This document shows positions 1 through 27,400 of a stretch of DNA of 64,000 nucleotides, piece after piece; the first letter of the stretch is position 1, and each line of letters begins with the position of its first letter. A program made the translations under genes and the position numbers. The stretch comes from Wuchereria bancrofti (Eukaryota; Nematoda; Chromadorea; Rhabditida; Onchocercidae). The notes under the pieces are model-generated. The model saw only the letters and a list, made by a program, of their open reading frames with translations. It ran no database searches and was not told the origin of the DNA. The DNA is taken from assembly GCA_005281725.1 (NCBI GenBank), contig SSBO01000012.1:17960561-18024560 (forward strand). Reading direction: 5' to 3'.

Positions 1-106
1 AATCAAACATACTGACATGCATTACACGCTCTTGCAAACTGCAGTTTTTGTCTTACCAATCAACTTGATAATTCTATGGCATCATTATCAGCTGCTCTAA
101 TTCCAG

Positions 107-2562
107 GTCAGGCAATGCGTCTGTGGAAAGAATTCAACGATCTATTTTCAATTTTCCCCTTTTCTGCTTTAATAAAAAATAGAATACTCTGCATGCACGG
201 TGGTCTCAGCCCACATCTCGAGTCGCTGAACGATATTCGCAATGTAATCGACCATCTATATATTCTTTCAAGTAAACCAGTGGATAGCCAATACATAACT
301 TATCATGGATGCGTGAAAACATATATATTAATTGAATTATTAAAGTTGTAGGAATGACTGCATTGAAAGTTTTGCTTCATCTTTTCATTATTTGGCAATT
401 GGATTATATTCTAATGTGCGTTTGCAAGTGCCGGACACTGGTCAATTGCTTCTCCTTCTCTGTTATCTTTCATTTCTCCTTCACTTCTGTATTCCAATCT
501 TTTGTGTGGAAAAAATTTAATAAGCAGCATTGTTTTCTTTTCTGCTCAACGTTTTGGCGATTTTTTTTTTGCCACAGGTTCTAACATAATGTGTTAGCAT
601 ATGAACACATATGTTCTCTACATTTCTTGCCAGCATGATACTAGGTTATAGGTTAACTTGATCTAAATCTTATCAGATTGCAAAAAAAAAGCATACTTAT
701 CTAATTGAAAATTAAATTAACAGACCAAACTTTTAGGTCTGTTAATTTAGGAATTTTTATCCAGAAATAAAGGTTTCTTACTTGCTTATTTTGAAAAATA
801 AAATACGCTTTTTCAAACTTCTATAACTTTTAGAAGGTTAATTTCAGATAAAAATGCCTGTAATGGAGGTGTTCCCAGATACATTAGAACAGGATTTAGT
901 TTGGTCGGATCCGAAACTAGACATCAAAGGTTACGAGCCTAACAAATTGCGTAATGTGAGCGTGGCATTTGGTGAAGACATTGTCTATAAAACATGCAAG
1001 CGCTTAAACTTGGATCTTATCATACGGGCACATCAGGTTTTAAACTGTTTTTTAAGCTTGCATTTGAAATAATTTGATTGTCGTATAACTTCTTTCTCAT
1101 TGAATAACTGGACGAAATGAACTAAAGTAAATATTTAAGCAGACAGCTAGCCTTAGATCCTTTTCAACATTTCATATCCATCGAAACTGTAATCTCTTAG
1201 CTGGTCAATATTTTCTTCTAAACTATTCAATTCACAGGTGATGGAAAATGGATACGGATTTTTTGCTGGTCGTAAACTAGTTACAATATTCTCGGCACCG
1301 TTATATGCAGAATTGGTAAGCTTCATTACGTATGATGCATAAAATCATCGATCATGTTGGTCAAGAAAATAGAACTTATGATTTTAAAGCTTCGCAAAAT
1401 TTAAAGTGAATGGGCTGTTCTATTTTATAAAGTCAATTCAAAAGTCCTACCGAGCAGCAGTGATGCATGCAAGCACTGGGTTGTTGTGTCACATAATCTG
1501 ATCTGTGTCGTGTCCTACAGGGATGAACGAAAGTTCATTGTTGAGTGGTGAATATGACACACCTTTTCAAATGAAATGAGATTTTCTTTTTGGAAATAAA
1601 ATTCACATTTTTCGACGTGGATTGATAACAATTTGCTTTTTCATGAGTGAAAAAGGAAGGAAGGAAGTAGAAGGAAATGTATGTGTAGTTCATTTATAAT
1701 TAACACCCAGTTAAATGTAAATCGTTAAAAATAACTTTTATTCAAAGTCATAGTATATTAACAAAACAGGCACTGTTTTTGGCATAAAATGATACGGCCG
1801 ATCTAAATAACAAGAAAAGATTGATTTGAAATTTCTTACATTTACTAAAACTCGAGAGTTAAGTTAAGTGTTTTTCAAGTTGAGTATAGTTATGGATTTT
1901 AAATGATTCGAAAAATTTTGCGTTACATGAATTGCTTTATTTTTCCTTCTTTTTTGCCAAAACACTTAATTTTTTTTTTTGAACCTGTAAACGAACGATG
2001 CAATATTTATAGTTGATAGAAAGAAGAGATAGTTGGTACTTTCTTTTTGGTAATATAAATGGTTCTAATGAATCTATAACAATGAACTAATTTCGTGAAT
2101 GAAAACTTTATCGAACTTAAAAAATAAGAAAGAAAGGATGAGTAACCCGAATTTTCAGTCCTGCGAAATTGCGGTATTATAAAAAACATTAAAGAAGTCA
2201 TATCAATTGACTGAATTGCACATTTTACGCAAATTATAAAAGTCAGTATCGGCATCGAATCTGATATCCAAATTGGCTAAAAGCAATAGTGTTTGAACTC
2301 TGTTTAGAAATTCTAATAGAAGATTTCGAATTTGAAGCAATTTGAGGAGATTTCCCTTAGGTTTCTGAGTAGATATTTTTAGAATAACAAAGGAGCAGTT
2401 ATACGTATCAATGCAGAAATGGTAATTAGCTATGTATTATTGAATCCTGTATCACAGACAACTGCTGGTAAGGATAATTTCCAACGTTCCTTCAAGGACG
2501 ACCAAAGATCCTATCGTATGGATGAACTGAATAATGCTACAATGCTACCACAACTTCAATAA
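107..2562 (+). CDS. PP1-like serine/threonine phosphatase, 3' part (5' exons lie outside the window)
   Basis: Four exons join in phase: 107-243, 848-1036, 1238-1315 and 2383-2562 (TAA stop). They encode the C-terminal half of a PPP-family metallophosphatase. The metal-binding and catalytic motifs of this half are present: [10 protein letters not shown] (metal-binding His), [15 protein letters not shown] (phosphate-binding Arg), IIRAHQ (second His) and the beta12-beta13 loop [14 protein letters not shown]. The N-terminal GDxHG and GNHE motifs must lie upstream of base 1. Compared with canonical PP1 (FCCHGGLSP, RGVSFTFG, FSAPNYCGEFDNAGA) the sequence is clearly diverged. It also carries a polar tail of about 40 residues after the conserved core, so it is more likely one of the fast-evolving nematode PP1 paralogues, many of them germline-expressed, than a housekeeping GSP/GLC7 gene. 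Family assignment is firm; orthology and expression are inference. Confidence 0.85.
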
Positions 2563-5500
2563 TACCTAAAAGATTTGAGAAGTGCAGTGATAACTGTTAG
2601 AATATGCAAAAATATGTCTTGCAATATGCCAACTAATGTTGCACTGTAAAATATGATGCACATACCACTAAAGTCTTACAAGTGAGTTAGCTGGTCAAAT
2701 GATAGTGTCACACCCAGTATTTTGAACCATTGAATAGATCTGAAATAATTGTAGGATAAAAATTCAGTGATTTAAAAAAAAAAAAACCTTTGCCTCAGAA
2801 ATTTGATCCAATCACTTAATTCATTTTGACCTTTTTTCTCCATATTGAAACCAAAGTTGTATATACATTTCGAGGTCATTCCATGAGTAAGACAATCTCT
2901 AGGCGATTATAATTTCTGTATAGCGTTGTAAGTATACTTATGAGTTGCTTACTTATATCATCTTGAATAACTCAAATTTCTTCTATATTTGAGAAATTTT
3001 CTAATCATATTTGTCTTGAACAAAAGCAGACCCTCTGACTGATACGTGTAATTGTACGTTACTTCATGGGCATTCTATTTAAGCATTCTAAAAATTCTTA
3101 CTCTCATTCTCAAATTAAGAGTGACTGAAATAATAAAAAAGTAACAACAATTAATCGAAAATAAGAAGAATAAATAATTACTTGTTTGCATATAATTCTG
3201 TGAAAGAGAGAGAAAACAAATCAAATTAAGGGAAGCATATGAAATTGAATTCAGTAAAGCTGCTCACAGCTATTATTTATTTATTGTTTCGCCATTATAT
3301 TGCATGTTAGCACCTTCTATGTTGTCGTAATAACGATATATTTTCTGGATTTCTGAAATGATTGTAGTTCACTGCAAAAAAAGGCTGTCTTATGATTTTA
3401 ATTCAAAAAAGTAAAGATGATTACGACAACAGAAGAAATCACTGTATTTCCGCCTGAGAATCTGACTTCCTTCTTGGATAGTAATCAGAATAATAATACA
3501 GTGATTACGATTTTGATTTTTCTTTCCAACTTTTGAAGTGAACAAGCATTTTCTTTCCAATTAACACACAAATGGATTTTTCTTTCTTTTTCACAATATT
3601 GTGTGAGTGGTTTCCAGAGAAATTATTTAGAGCAGTTTAGGTACCAAAAGTGACCAATTATTTTTCGGACGTTTGTAACTGATTGCAACAAATATGGGGA
3701 ATGACAAGCATTGATCTGTTCTAGGTCTGCTCACCAGTATCAGTCGATTTCCTATAGAATGTTTTCTATTTCTTTAACTCATTCATTATAATATACCTAC
3801 TGGTAATTTGTCAATGAAAACAAACATATTTTTGAATAATTATTCGCTTTTATTACTTCAGACATTGTTTACTTCATTACACATCGATATTTTTCTATGA
3901 AGCAAATTACTGCTGCAATTCTCAAACATCGTTGTCTTCTGATAAGATCGACAGTGTTTGATGTACCATTTTGTTAGTGGAATCATTCCTCGCCGCTAAC
4001 GCTTTCTCTCCGCTACTGTAATGAAGTTTTCGACACTTTTAAGCCATTTTCCCAATTTCTATGACAAATCTATAATCAGTTGGCTGCTGCTTAATTGCAC
4101 ATCCATATGCATATAGTATGTGTGTGTGAACTCTTCATCCCGGCGCTTTCGGTCTAAAAGCATCGAGAGGACATCATGTACAATTGATTTCGCTCTGAAA
4201 CTATGTTCTCAGTTATTGCAATCAACACTTATATTTTGCTGAACATTATAGTTTAATGAGAAATTATAAATCATTTAATAGTACAACCTAAATCACCGTC
4301 TTAGTAAGGCGGAAGAATTAGTAAAACAATTTCTCGAAGATACCATAAAATTCAACTTTTTTTGAGAGTTCATGTGATAAAAATTATTTAATATAGAAGT
4401 TAAATTTGTGTTTGTATTATATGGTTAATCATAAGAAATCGAGCATGTGCATAGCTTTTAAACTGAGCAAAAATCATGAATCGGAGATACCGCTCTTTCT
4501 TGGATACTACTATTACTATTGTTGAGTCTCTGGCTTACCTAAAATATTTTTAGATTCCAGAAGAAATTTTCCACTCCCGCTTCTAGAAAGTTTATTATGA
4601 TGTTCCTTGCTTTCATCTGTAAAAGTAATGAAATGGTCACATAACGAATAATTTGGTAGAACTATGATAGAAAAAAAGAAAAAATTAGAGAAATATGAAA
4701 AATCCTTATAAGTTTGTCAGAGGAGATGTATACAATCTCTCTGAGTTTGATTAAGAAATTAAAATTCTTAAATCTCACACTTTTGCAATCTTAATTTTAA
4801 GTAAACTGGTACGAAATAAAGATTTTACAAATGCTCTGAATGGAAAAATGGCACGAATAAAAAAATTCCATGCAAATTGTAAACATGTTGTCATCTTTCT
4901 GAATATTGCAGATTCTCATCTATGTCCTAAAATTGTTAGATTTTTAGCTTTTTCGGACAAAATGGGAAATTTATTACTGTGTGGATAAAAATATAGTCCA
5001 ATGGAAAGACTTGTTGAACATGCATTTAAAAATTGATGGCAAGCTTAAAACATCGGAAAAAGGTTGATTGATCCCTTTAGACAAACTGAAAATTAGTTAT
5101 CTAGCATCTTTAGAGCTAAAATTAGAAACTGAAAGTTGAAAAATTCCAGTCCCATGTTCCCAATGAATCAAAAGATCTATTTCCAGAATGGGAACGGCAT
5201 AAAATCGCTTTCCGTTTACCGTATTCCTTCAGTCAATCATATAATTTCTTTATTTGATTATTATATGAGATGTATATGTGTTCACTTCAGTGACAGCAGC
5301 ATACATTAATGCTGGAAGGAGGCCAGATGTCAATTGTTCTTTGTGTGAAATCAGCCTAAATCAATCGGCCAAGAAGCTAAGAAAAGATAAGCAAGCAATT
5401 TTAGTGTTCGTCTAAAGAACAGAGAAGAAGAATAGAGGGTTCAGAAGCATTGCCTTGGCATTTGTATGAGCAGAGAAAAGAAGTAAGTACTCCAACCAAT

Positions 5501-8097
5501 GTCATCCATCCTATCATCAGCAGCATTCCATGTTCTATAATGTCGTAGACATCTTCGAATAACTGCACATTTGTTTGCAAGATATTCTGATATATCATAT
5601 AGTTGATAGACAAGCGTAGATTAGATATATGTCGAGATAAGGTCCAGCTGTGCTTTATGTGGGTCGCATATGTCCTCTAATTTGCAGCCGTAACCGACGA
5701 CATTGTCGCATTGAAAACCATTGCTCGATTCTTGCTCTAATGAATGAACTTTTTGCTAAGCTTTTCGAATTCTCATCCTGACTTAAGCCACTCATTTATC
5801 TCTCTTGATTAGTTTACTTAATTAGTTTTGCGATGCGAATAGAGTATGCTAAACAATCCGTTTTGCGCAGTAGTCGCAGTTCTGCCATTTTGAAATTAAT
5901 CTCATGCTTCTCAATCGGTCAAAACTATTGTTTCACAAGGCGCACCAAATGTTTTAGATCGTGGGGCAATCATCAGCTTCACTCGTTCAGCATCTTAGTA
6001 AGAGTGAATGATTTTTGTGTATATATGTTATTTATACTGCACAAATGAAATAGTATGTGCAAGTTCGTTTCAGTTTCTTATGTTACCCGACCCAGAAAGC
6101 CATGTGCGCTTGCTTTTCAAACATTACCTTTTTTCAAATATAAATAAAAAATTCATTTCATGGTTTTCAAAAATTTTTCTCTCTCGTTCAGCAGAAAGAG
6201 CATATATTCCTGAATAATGGAAGATTTCAAGATAGTAGATTCCTTAGTTCTGATGATCAAGTTTATGTTATTTACCGGAATAGGATTATGAAAGGACGGA
6301 TTTTCTGATGAAATACATATTCTTGTGTTTTTGAGCAATCTCCAAATGTGTGGGGACAAAATCTTTCAAAAGTTTCCAGAAATTTAAAAATTTTCGAATG
6401 TTTTTCTATTTTAATTTGCATGACTTCTCGCTTGTCGATAGAAACTTATAACTTGAGAACTGTGATCGATAGATAGAAGAAAAGAATGGAGACATCATCA
6501 TCCTCTCCAGGAGACAAAGAATATTCCGTTATATTCAGGCTATTTCGAAAAATGAAATGCAAATTTGTATCCAAGAAGTATTTCCTTTGAATCCACTTTA
6601 TCATGAATTGATAAATGCTAAACACATGGCGCAAAACCGCCCAAATCTTATCAATATTAATGATAAAGTTAGGAATTTATAAAATACAGATGGAAATAGT
6701 ATAAATTACTCAAGTGAATACCTCGAGAATACTGTTATATACAAAAAATAATGGGAGATGATTTAGATGGAAAATATGTTAACTAATGACAGCCAAGTTT
6801 ACAACGTTCTTAAGGTGAAAAATAGATTGTCATCGATTATTTCTGATGGGAGAGTGAAAATTGCGATATGAAATTTAAGCACTATGGAGAAGTATGAAAT
6901 TTGAGCACTGTAACTATCGTGAAAAATGTTGAAAGGATAAGTTTTTCAGAACATATTGCTAACAATTTTTGATAATTGAGGAATTGACTGACGGCTTGTT
7001 GCACTGTTCCAATCTTTAATATATAAATGCATTAGAAATAAGCATATGAATATGATATTCTTGTGGTTAAACAGAAAATCACTGATATCAATTAAGGTAG
7101 TAACCGGTATTCATTCTATGCGGGTGCTTTTGAATAATAATATCAAAGCAGTAATATTTTAAAAAAGTTAAGGTTATCTTTTTAATAAAAAATCAGTTTT
7201 AATTTAATCCTTATGCATCAATCTAAGCATTTATTTCTTCAGCAGGATAGTAATCAGCGATAATCAATGGTGACCCGTGACATTTGATTGCTCTTTAAAT
7301 ATTCCTTTAGAGTTGAAAAAATTGTTTTACTTTAAGCAATTTCTACGAAAAGTTGAAAATTGCTAATTGGCTAACAACGACTTATTGATAATTTAGTAGT
7401 CTGCAAAAGTTGATAAATAGTAGCACATCATTACAGTAATAATAATTCAATGCTCTTTCAAAATCCCCTAGCGTCTTCATTATTGCGCTTCTTTCGCTTT
7501 CGCGATGTTTTGCGTAGTATTACAGATTTCGTCATGATAATTTCCCAGGAAGAAATAATGTCACGAAAGAGGAAAGGACCAACTAAACTGTGAAACATCT
7601 GGATAGAACATAATTGAATCATATCAATGACAGTTTCAGAATGAAAAGCTTCTGAAAAGAAATATATAATTTGATTGAGTGAATCAGAACTCGACAACAA
7701 GAGAACAATTCTTCTGTAATTCTTTCCATTATCTACCTATATCTATTCCAAATACAATAAATCATAAAAATATTACTTCACTCTACTTTTATGCTTCTGT
7801 CACTTCCTCCGACTTTGCTGTCATCCTCGAATTTTACTAGTACTGTTTCTGCAAGCAGTTGCAGAATTTCATATATTTGCCACTTCAAAATCTTTTGAAA
7901 TTGATGCTGCAAATTAGGCTTAAACAGATATTTGTTAAAATCACAGCGTTTCATCCTTGGTCGTGAGAAATTTCTAGCTAAACTGCCACAAAAACATCAG
8001 ACACACAATCAGAGAAAAGTGAGGGAAGCAAACAAATTCTTTTCTTGTGGTTGCTCCAAAAAGTGAATTTTAAGCGAAGCTTTCTGAAAGCAGCATA
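2563..8097. other. 5.5 kb without a resolved gene
   Basis: AT-rich sequence between the phosphatase stop and the first TWK exon. No family was recognised on either strand. The only coding-like signal is on the minus strand at about 5401-5800, listed separately. The rest shows short simple runs and no convincing splice-linked ORFs. Part of it probably holds the phosphatase 3' UTR and TWK promoter sequence. Confidence 0.5.
5401..5800 (-). other. Possible small minus-strand gene with one membrane segment, unresolved
   Basis: Reading the minus strand, a possible exon follows an acceptor-like ATATCAG near 5606 and ends at a stop at 5401. It encodes about 67 residues with one hydrophobic stretch (MLLMIGWMTLVGVLTSFLC) and a Cys-containing polar tail. 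Just upstream, at about 5800-5660, there is a 46-codon ATG ORF beginning MSGLSQDENSKSL, and an overlapping frame that is also open (FQCDNVVGYGCKLEDICD). I could not find a donor site joining these pieces in phase. The single membrane span with short flanks could be a small single-pass membrane protein, but no family was recognised. Confidence 0.25.
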
Positions 8098-22643
<14,546 letters not shown>

Positions 22644-24446
22644 CAGAATCTACGTTAGCTACTTGCTCAACGTTACCGTCTTTCCAGAACCTTTCCATTG
22701 TCGCGTTGCAGTACCATTGCTATCATGAACATTGCTATCAGTACTGCTTCTACTGATACCATTACTATCACCAGTGTATCCGTGTTCTTCAGCGTAACTA
22801 CAGCGACAACATCCCTCTCCATCACTTGCCGCATTTTCAGTTTTTCTTGTGAACTAAAGCCCAAAATTCATTATTATTGCTGCTACTCGTGCGTTCCATT
22901 TAAAAAAATACCTCAAAAATCCAAATGTTTGTACATATGTGGTCGTAATATAGACATTGCGTTAATGATTTATGGTTTGAAATCATCGATATGCGCAATA
23001 TATTTTCACCAATACTAGATTTTATAAAGCACCCGCATTTGAAAAATGTTTTTGACAACCACTGATTGTTACTTAGGATCCCCACTATCCAAGCTTTAAA
23101 ATTTCATGAAAGCACGCATTTTCTATAAAGAAGGGACGACCGTAAGGTCAAATCGGAGAATGTTATTATGCAGTTCATTTCTTGAATCATAAGTGAACCG
23201 ATGCAGACCTACAGAAATCCGTCCATTATTATTCACCTTACTTTGTAGTCCGTTATACATCTTTTTAATTAATTTGGAAGGATTCGAGAACCCGACCACT
23301 ACCACGTCATTCTTCCAAAATAGTTTGCAAACAGTGCAATTCAAGGAAAGTTCATGAAATGGGACGCACAAGTGTATATAGTGTGATTAAGAGATGTTTT
23401 TCAATTACATAATCATGTGTATGGACAGTCTTTTCATTATACTGGAATAAAAGCATGTTTTGAATTATACAAAACGCCACCCATAGCATTCGCTTACATC
23501 CTGTTCTTTCAACTGACTTCAACCATTACAAAGATAGAAATTACTATGCTGGTACGCTTAAATTACAAGTTAAAGTGGGTGGAAAAGTACAAAGCCGAAC
23601 GGCTTAGCACATAACAAGGACTAATTTTCCTTGCACTCTATAATCACCGGCAGAGTTACTTCAGCAATATCACAAGTAAATAATTATGTGGTCATAATAA
23701 AGTGCCTGATACCATCAGCGACGTCAGACATATAAGAAAGAATCATAACAAGAATTGTGTAAAAATCTGCGAAGATTATCGAGCAAAACAATTCCGCATG
23801 ATAATTCTGTGAAGTTTTCACTTGAAAATTTCGAGAGAAACAGATGAAGAAATCCGCTGTAACCAATTGGAATCCAAAATCCATTGCAAAACTAAGCCAA
23901 CACAAATTATAAGGAAAAAAGTTATAACCTGATAATGAAATTATCAGGTTATAAGCCTATATTAATATAAAAATGTTTTGATGGTGACTATTCCTCGCAG
24001 AAATAGTCAACAATACGCAACTAAATAGTAAAAAATGTAATTCTTTTGGTTCCCACCATTGTTTGTAGATCAAAAAAAGTCTGATCAGTTATTCTAATCT
24101 ACTATAATTAAAACATGCAGTGCAAATTCAGTAAAATGCATTACGTTCAGTTAGCATGTAATGAAATCATGAAGCGATTCCAATATCTTTAAATGCGAGG
24201 AACTAATTTCCCTCAATAATAAAAATTTAAATCTTCCACTGCTTAATTATTAGAAAATTAAAATTTCATTCCAAAGAATCCCATAAAATCAATCAAATAA
24301 AAATACAAGTAAGAAACCCTAAATATGATCTTGAAAGACAAAAATGAGATAAATCTGTCGATGTTGAAACAACAAATGTCGAAAAACAACAAAAAGATAC
24401 GTCTGAGATTTCACCGATTCCAAAGAGAAAAAATGGGCCTTATATA
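22644..24446. other. Convergent intergenic region between the TWK and COP1 3' ends
   Basis: Both neighbouring genes end here tail to tail, so it should contain both 3' UTRs. A short perfect hairpin sits at 23922-23954. Several ORFs of 60-80 codons exist on both strands (for example minus 23684-23905 and 23123-23371), but none has a recognised motif or a clear start with splice support. I do not call them genes. Confidence 0.5.
23922..23954. repeat. Perfect hairpin, 14-base stem, 5-base loop
   Basis: TTATAACCTGATAA (23922-23935), loop TGAAA, then the exact reverse complement (23941-23954). It lies between two convergent 3' ends. It is symmetric, so it cannot be assigned to a strand. It could be a short palindromic repeat or a 3'-end structure. 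Confidence 0.8.
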
Positions 24447-27400
24447 CTAAATAAGTTCAAATACATGTGTTGTTCCTTGACTGTTCGCTGCCACAACAAT
24501 ATTCGAATTCTAAAATATTATTCAATAAGTTATTGTATCAAAATCTAAACTTCAGCTTCAAAATCAACCGATGAATTTAGAGTCAAATATTTTTATAATT
24601 TTTTTTTATAACTCTTTTTATAATTTTAATAATAAACAAATACCTTTTTCCAACTAACAGCAGACACAAAATCAGAAGAAGAATCAGTTGCCAGAAGCGC
24701 CGAACGAGTATTATCTGCACGACCGAAATCATAGCACATTAACGGATCGCATAAACCCTTATGATATAGATAGAGATGATTATTTTCCGATCCTGCAGTA
24801 GCTTCTTCATAACTTTAATGAACCTAATTCGCAGAGTCTGTTCTCTTCCAAATTTATTTAAAAAATTACCACTTAAAATCGTATTTAATATAAAAACAAC
24901 TTACCACATACGATGTGATTACCATCGGTTGCCAAACCCACAAAATTTCTTTCATTTTGATGACCTTTCATAGTGCGTATACATTTTCCGCTACCTACAT
25001 CCCATAACCGGAGATTACTATCGGTAGACCTGTATTTTACGTTATTTTGGGATATATACAAAAAACTGGACTTCATATTTCTCTTTCATGAAGATTTTTA
25101 AACTAAAATCAAGGCATAAATGAAATGCAAAAATACCTTTATAGATAGAATTTCTTCGAATATAATTACTGATACATATCATAGAAAAAACCAAAATAAA
25201 AAAGTGAGACAAAAGCTAACGCTGAAACGACTTCATTTTCGGTACAATACTTGACGTAAGACACTGCTTTTCGATGACCACGAAAAACATTAACCGGTTC
25301 TATCGGTCTTCGGATATCGTACAAGTGAATGCAGTGATCTATGATATATAGATCTTTTGTATGAATTCAATTTTATATAAATTACATAGTCTGTAGCAAT
25401 AGAACTAATACCCATACTGTTACAAAACTAGTATGGAACAAACAGATCCTCAAACGTTGTGAAACAATTGCTCAAACGCTCTGTTTATAATTCCATTAAT
25501 TAGCGGCTTTAAAATTTTGAATTTGAATACTTTAAAAAAAAAAAAGCTATTACCGGCAGAACCAAAAACAAGATAATTTCGCTGTGTTGGACTGAAACAG
25601 ACGCAACATACATTGACTTTAGCGTCAATTGTTGCCACAGAACGATCCACACCGACTGACCAAAGTTTCACCTATTGTGTTGATAAAATCTGCTTAATAT
25701 TTGAAAGAATACTGGGATTATCAAGCTTAATAAGGTACGAACGAACTTTTCACTTTTGCTGCTTCAGAAAATAGTAATCATATAGATCATATAAATCATA
25801 TAGATGAAAACAGTAACTGTATAGATCATCAGATGACTATTACAGGGGCGTAAAAATATTCAGAGAATTTTAATTCAAATACTCATAAGACTAACAAAAC
25901 TCACTCGTGCATCATCAGATCCAGAAGCCATTAAATGAGGATCAACACTGTTGAAGACCACAGTCCAACATCGCTTCTCGTGTTCATAAAAAGCAATATT
26001 TCCAGCTAATTTTATAACGAATTAGAATAAAATTTATCTCTCATAAGCTTTTTAGTGTAGATATGACCGAAATGGATAAAGTTACAATCCACATGAAAAA
26101 TGGTGACATTCTACAATTTGGCTTCATATACATAAGACATGAAATGTACTACAGAAGGCAGACCTGATAACGTCTAATTGATCTTGCAAGTGAGGTATCC
26201 CAAAGTTGTACTGTTCCGTCGTAATCACTGCTTGCAAGAGTGTTTTTACAATAGGGATTCCATGACACATTACTGGAAACAAATTATCATTCTTAAATTT
26301 CCTCAAACAAATTGATACCAAGACCAAGGAACAATGATGAAAAAATGCAGAGAAGCTGAAAAAATCTAAAGACCTGATTTTGGATGTACACTGAAGCTGA
26401 GTAACAGGATAATGCAAAGTATCTGTGTTTTCGATAACTGATTGGAATTCATACACTTTTATACGTTTAGCAACTCCCGCCAGGATAAAAAATTCACCAT
26501 CCTTATCGAACTCAATGCTGAAGAAATTTTTTTTAGCAATGCCTTCATTATAACCATTTGCAATAACATAAACACGGTTCTCATATTGCAGTGATAATAC
26601 TACTACCTTCGAAACACTTTGAAAAGTATTAATGCTTTCTAGAAATTACTCATGCTGTTTTTACCACCGTAGTTTTTGTATCGACCTTCATTTAAATTAA
26701 AAAGAGCTCTTTTTATAGCACCATTATTTCGCTCAGGTACTGAAAGGTATTGAATTACGGACCTGTGGTAGACTAGTTAAAATCAGATTAGGCCAGAATG
26801 CCACAAATGAAAAATGTATTACCTTGAAACAATAGATAATGCAGCTGTTGCATCTGCAACATTATAATTTAAAGATGCTAAACGCCGGAAACTGCCATAT
26901 TGCGACATACCGTGTAATACTTGCGAAAAATCATCAAGAGTGTCACAACATGGACCCAATGAATCATCCGTAATACTCCTAGATTCTGCAAAAAAAAAAA
27001 ATGCTAGAAAAGAAAGCTGAACTGGATAGATGAAAAGGGAGAGTCGGAGTTACTGAGTCTAGGGATAAGAAGTAAATGGAAATATCTGAAAAAATTAAAG
27101 ATGATTATATTGTATATGGGAAGTTGTATTAGTAGAAATTTGGATTAGAAAAAGTTGTATTATTGCATTAATATAAATGTGCCCGTATTTGAATGATCAA
27201 GAGAAAAAAAACAACGGCTAGTTAAATGATGTTACGGAAATGCTCCTTTTATGATGAAGCATAAAAGAATAAAATGTTCGCATTCAATCCCAGTTTTCAC
27301 GAAATTTCTAGATACCATCTTAAAAGGTATCATTTGCTACAATACAAGCATTAAGCTACTGAAGGATTGTAAATCTACGTTTGGACTGTACTGAAATTTA

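Noticed and set aside
23123..23905. Two minus-strand ORFs (about 80 and 70 codons) between TWK and COP1
   Set aside because: No ATG with splice support, no recognised motif, and lengths within chance for this base composition.
26670..26763. Possible COP1 exon ([15 protein letters not shown] frame) after an ACCACAG acceptor
   Set aside because: It runs into a stop and breaks similarity. Direct joining of 26823 to 26517 restores the family sequence [13 protein letters not shown].
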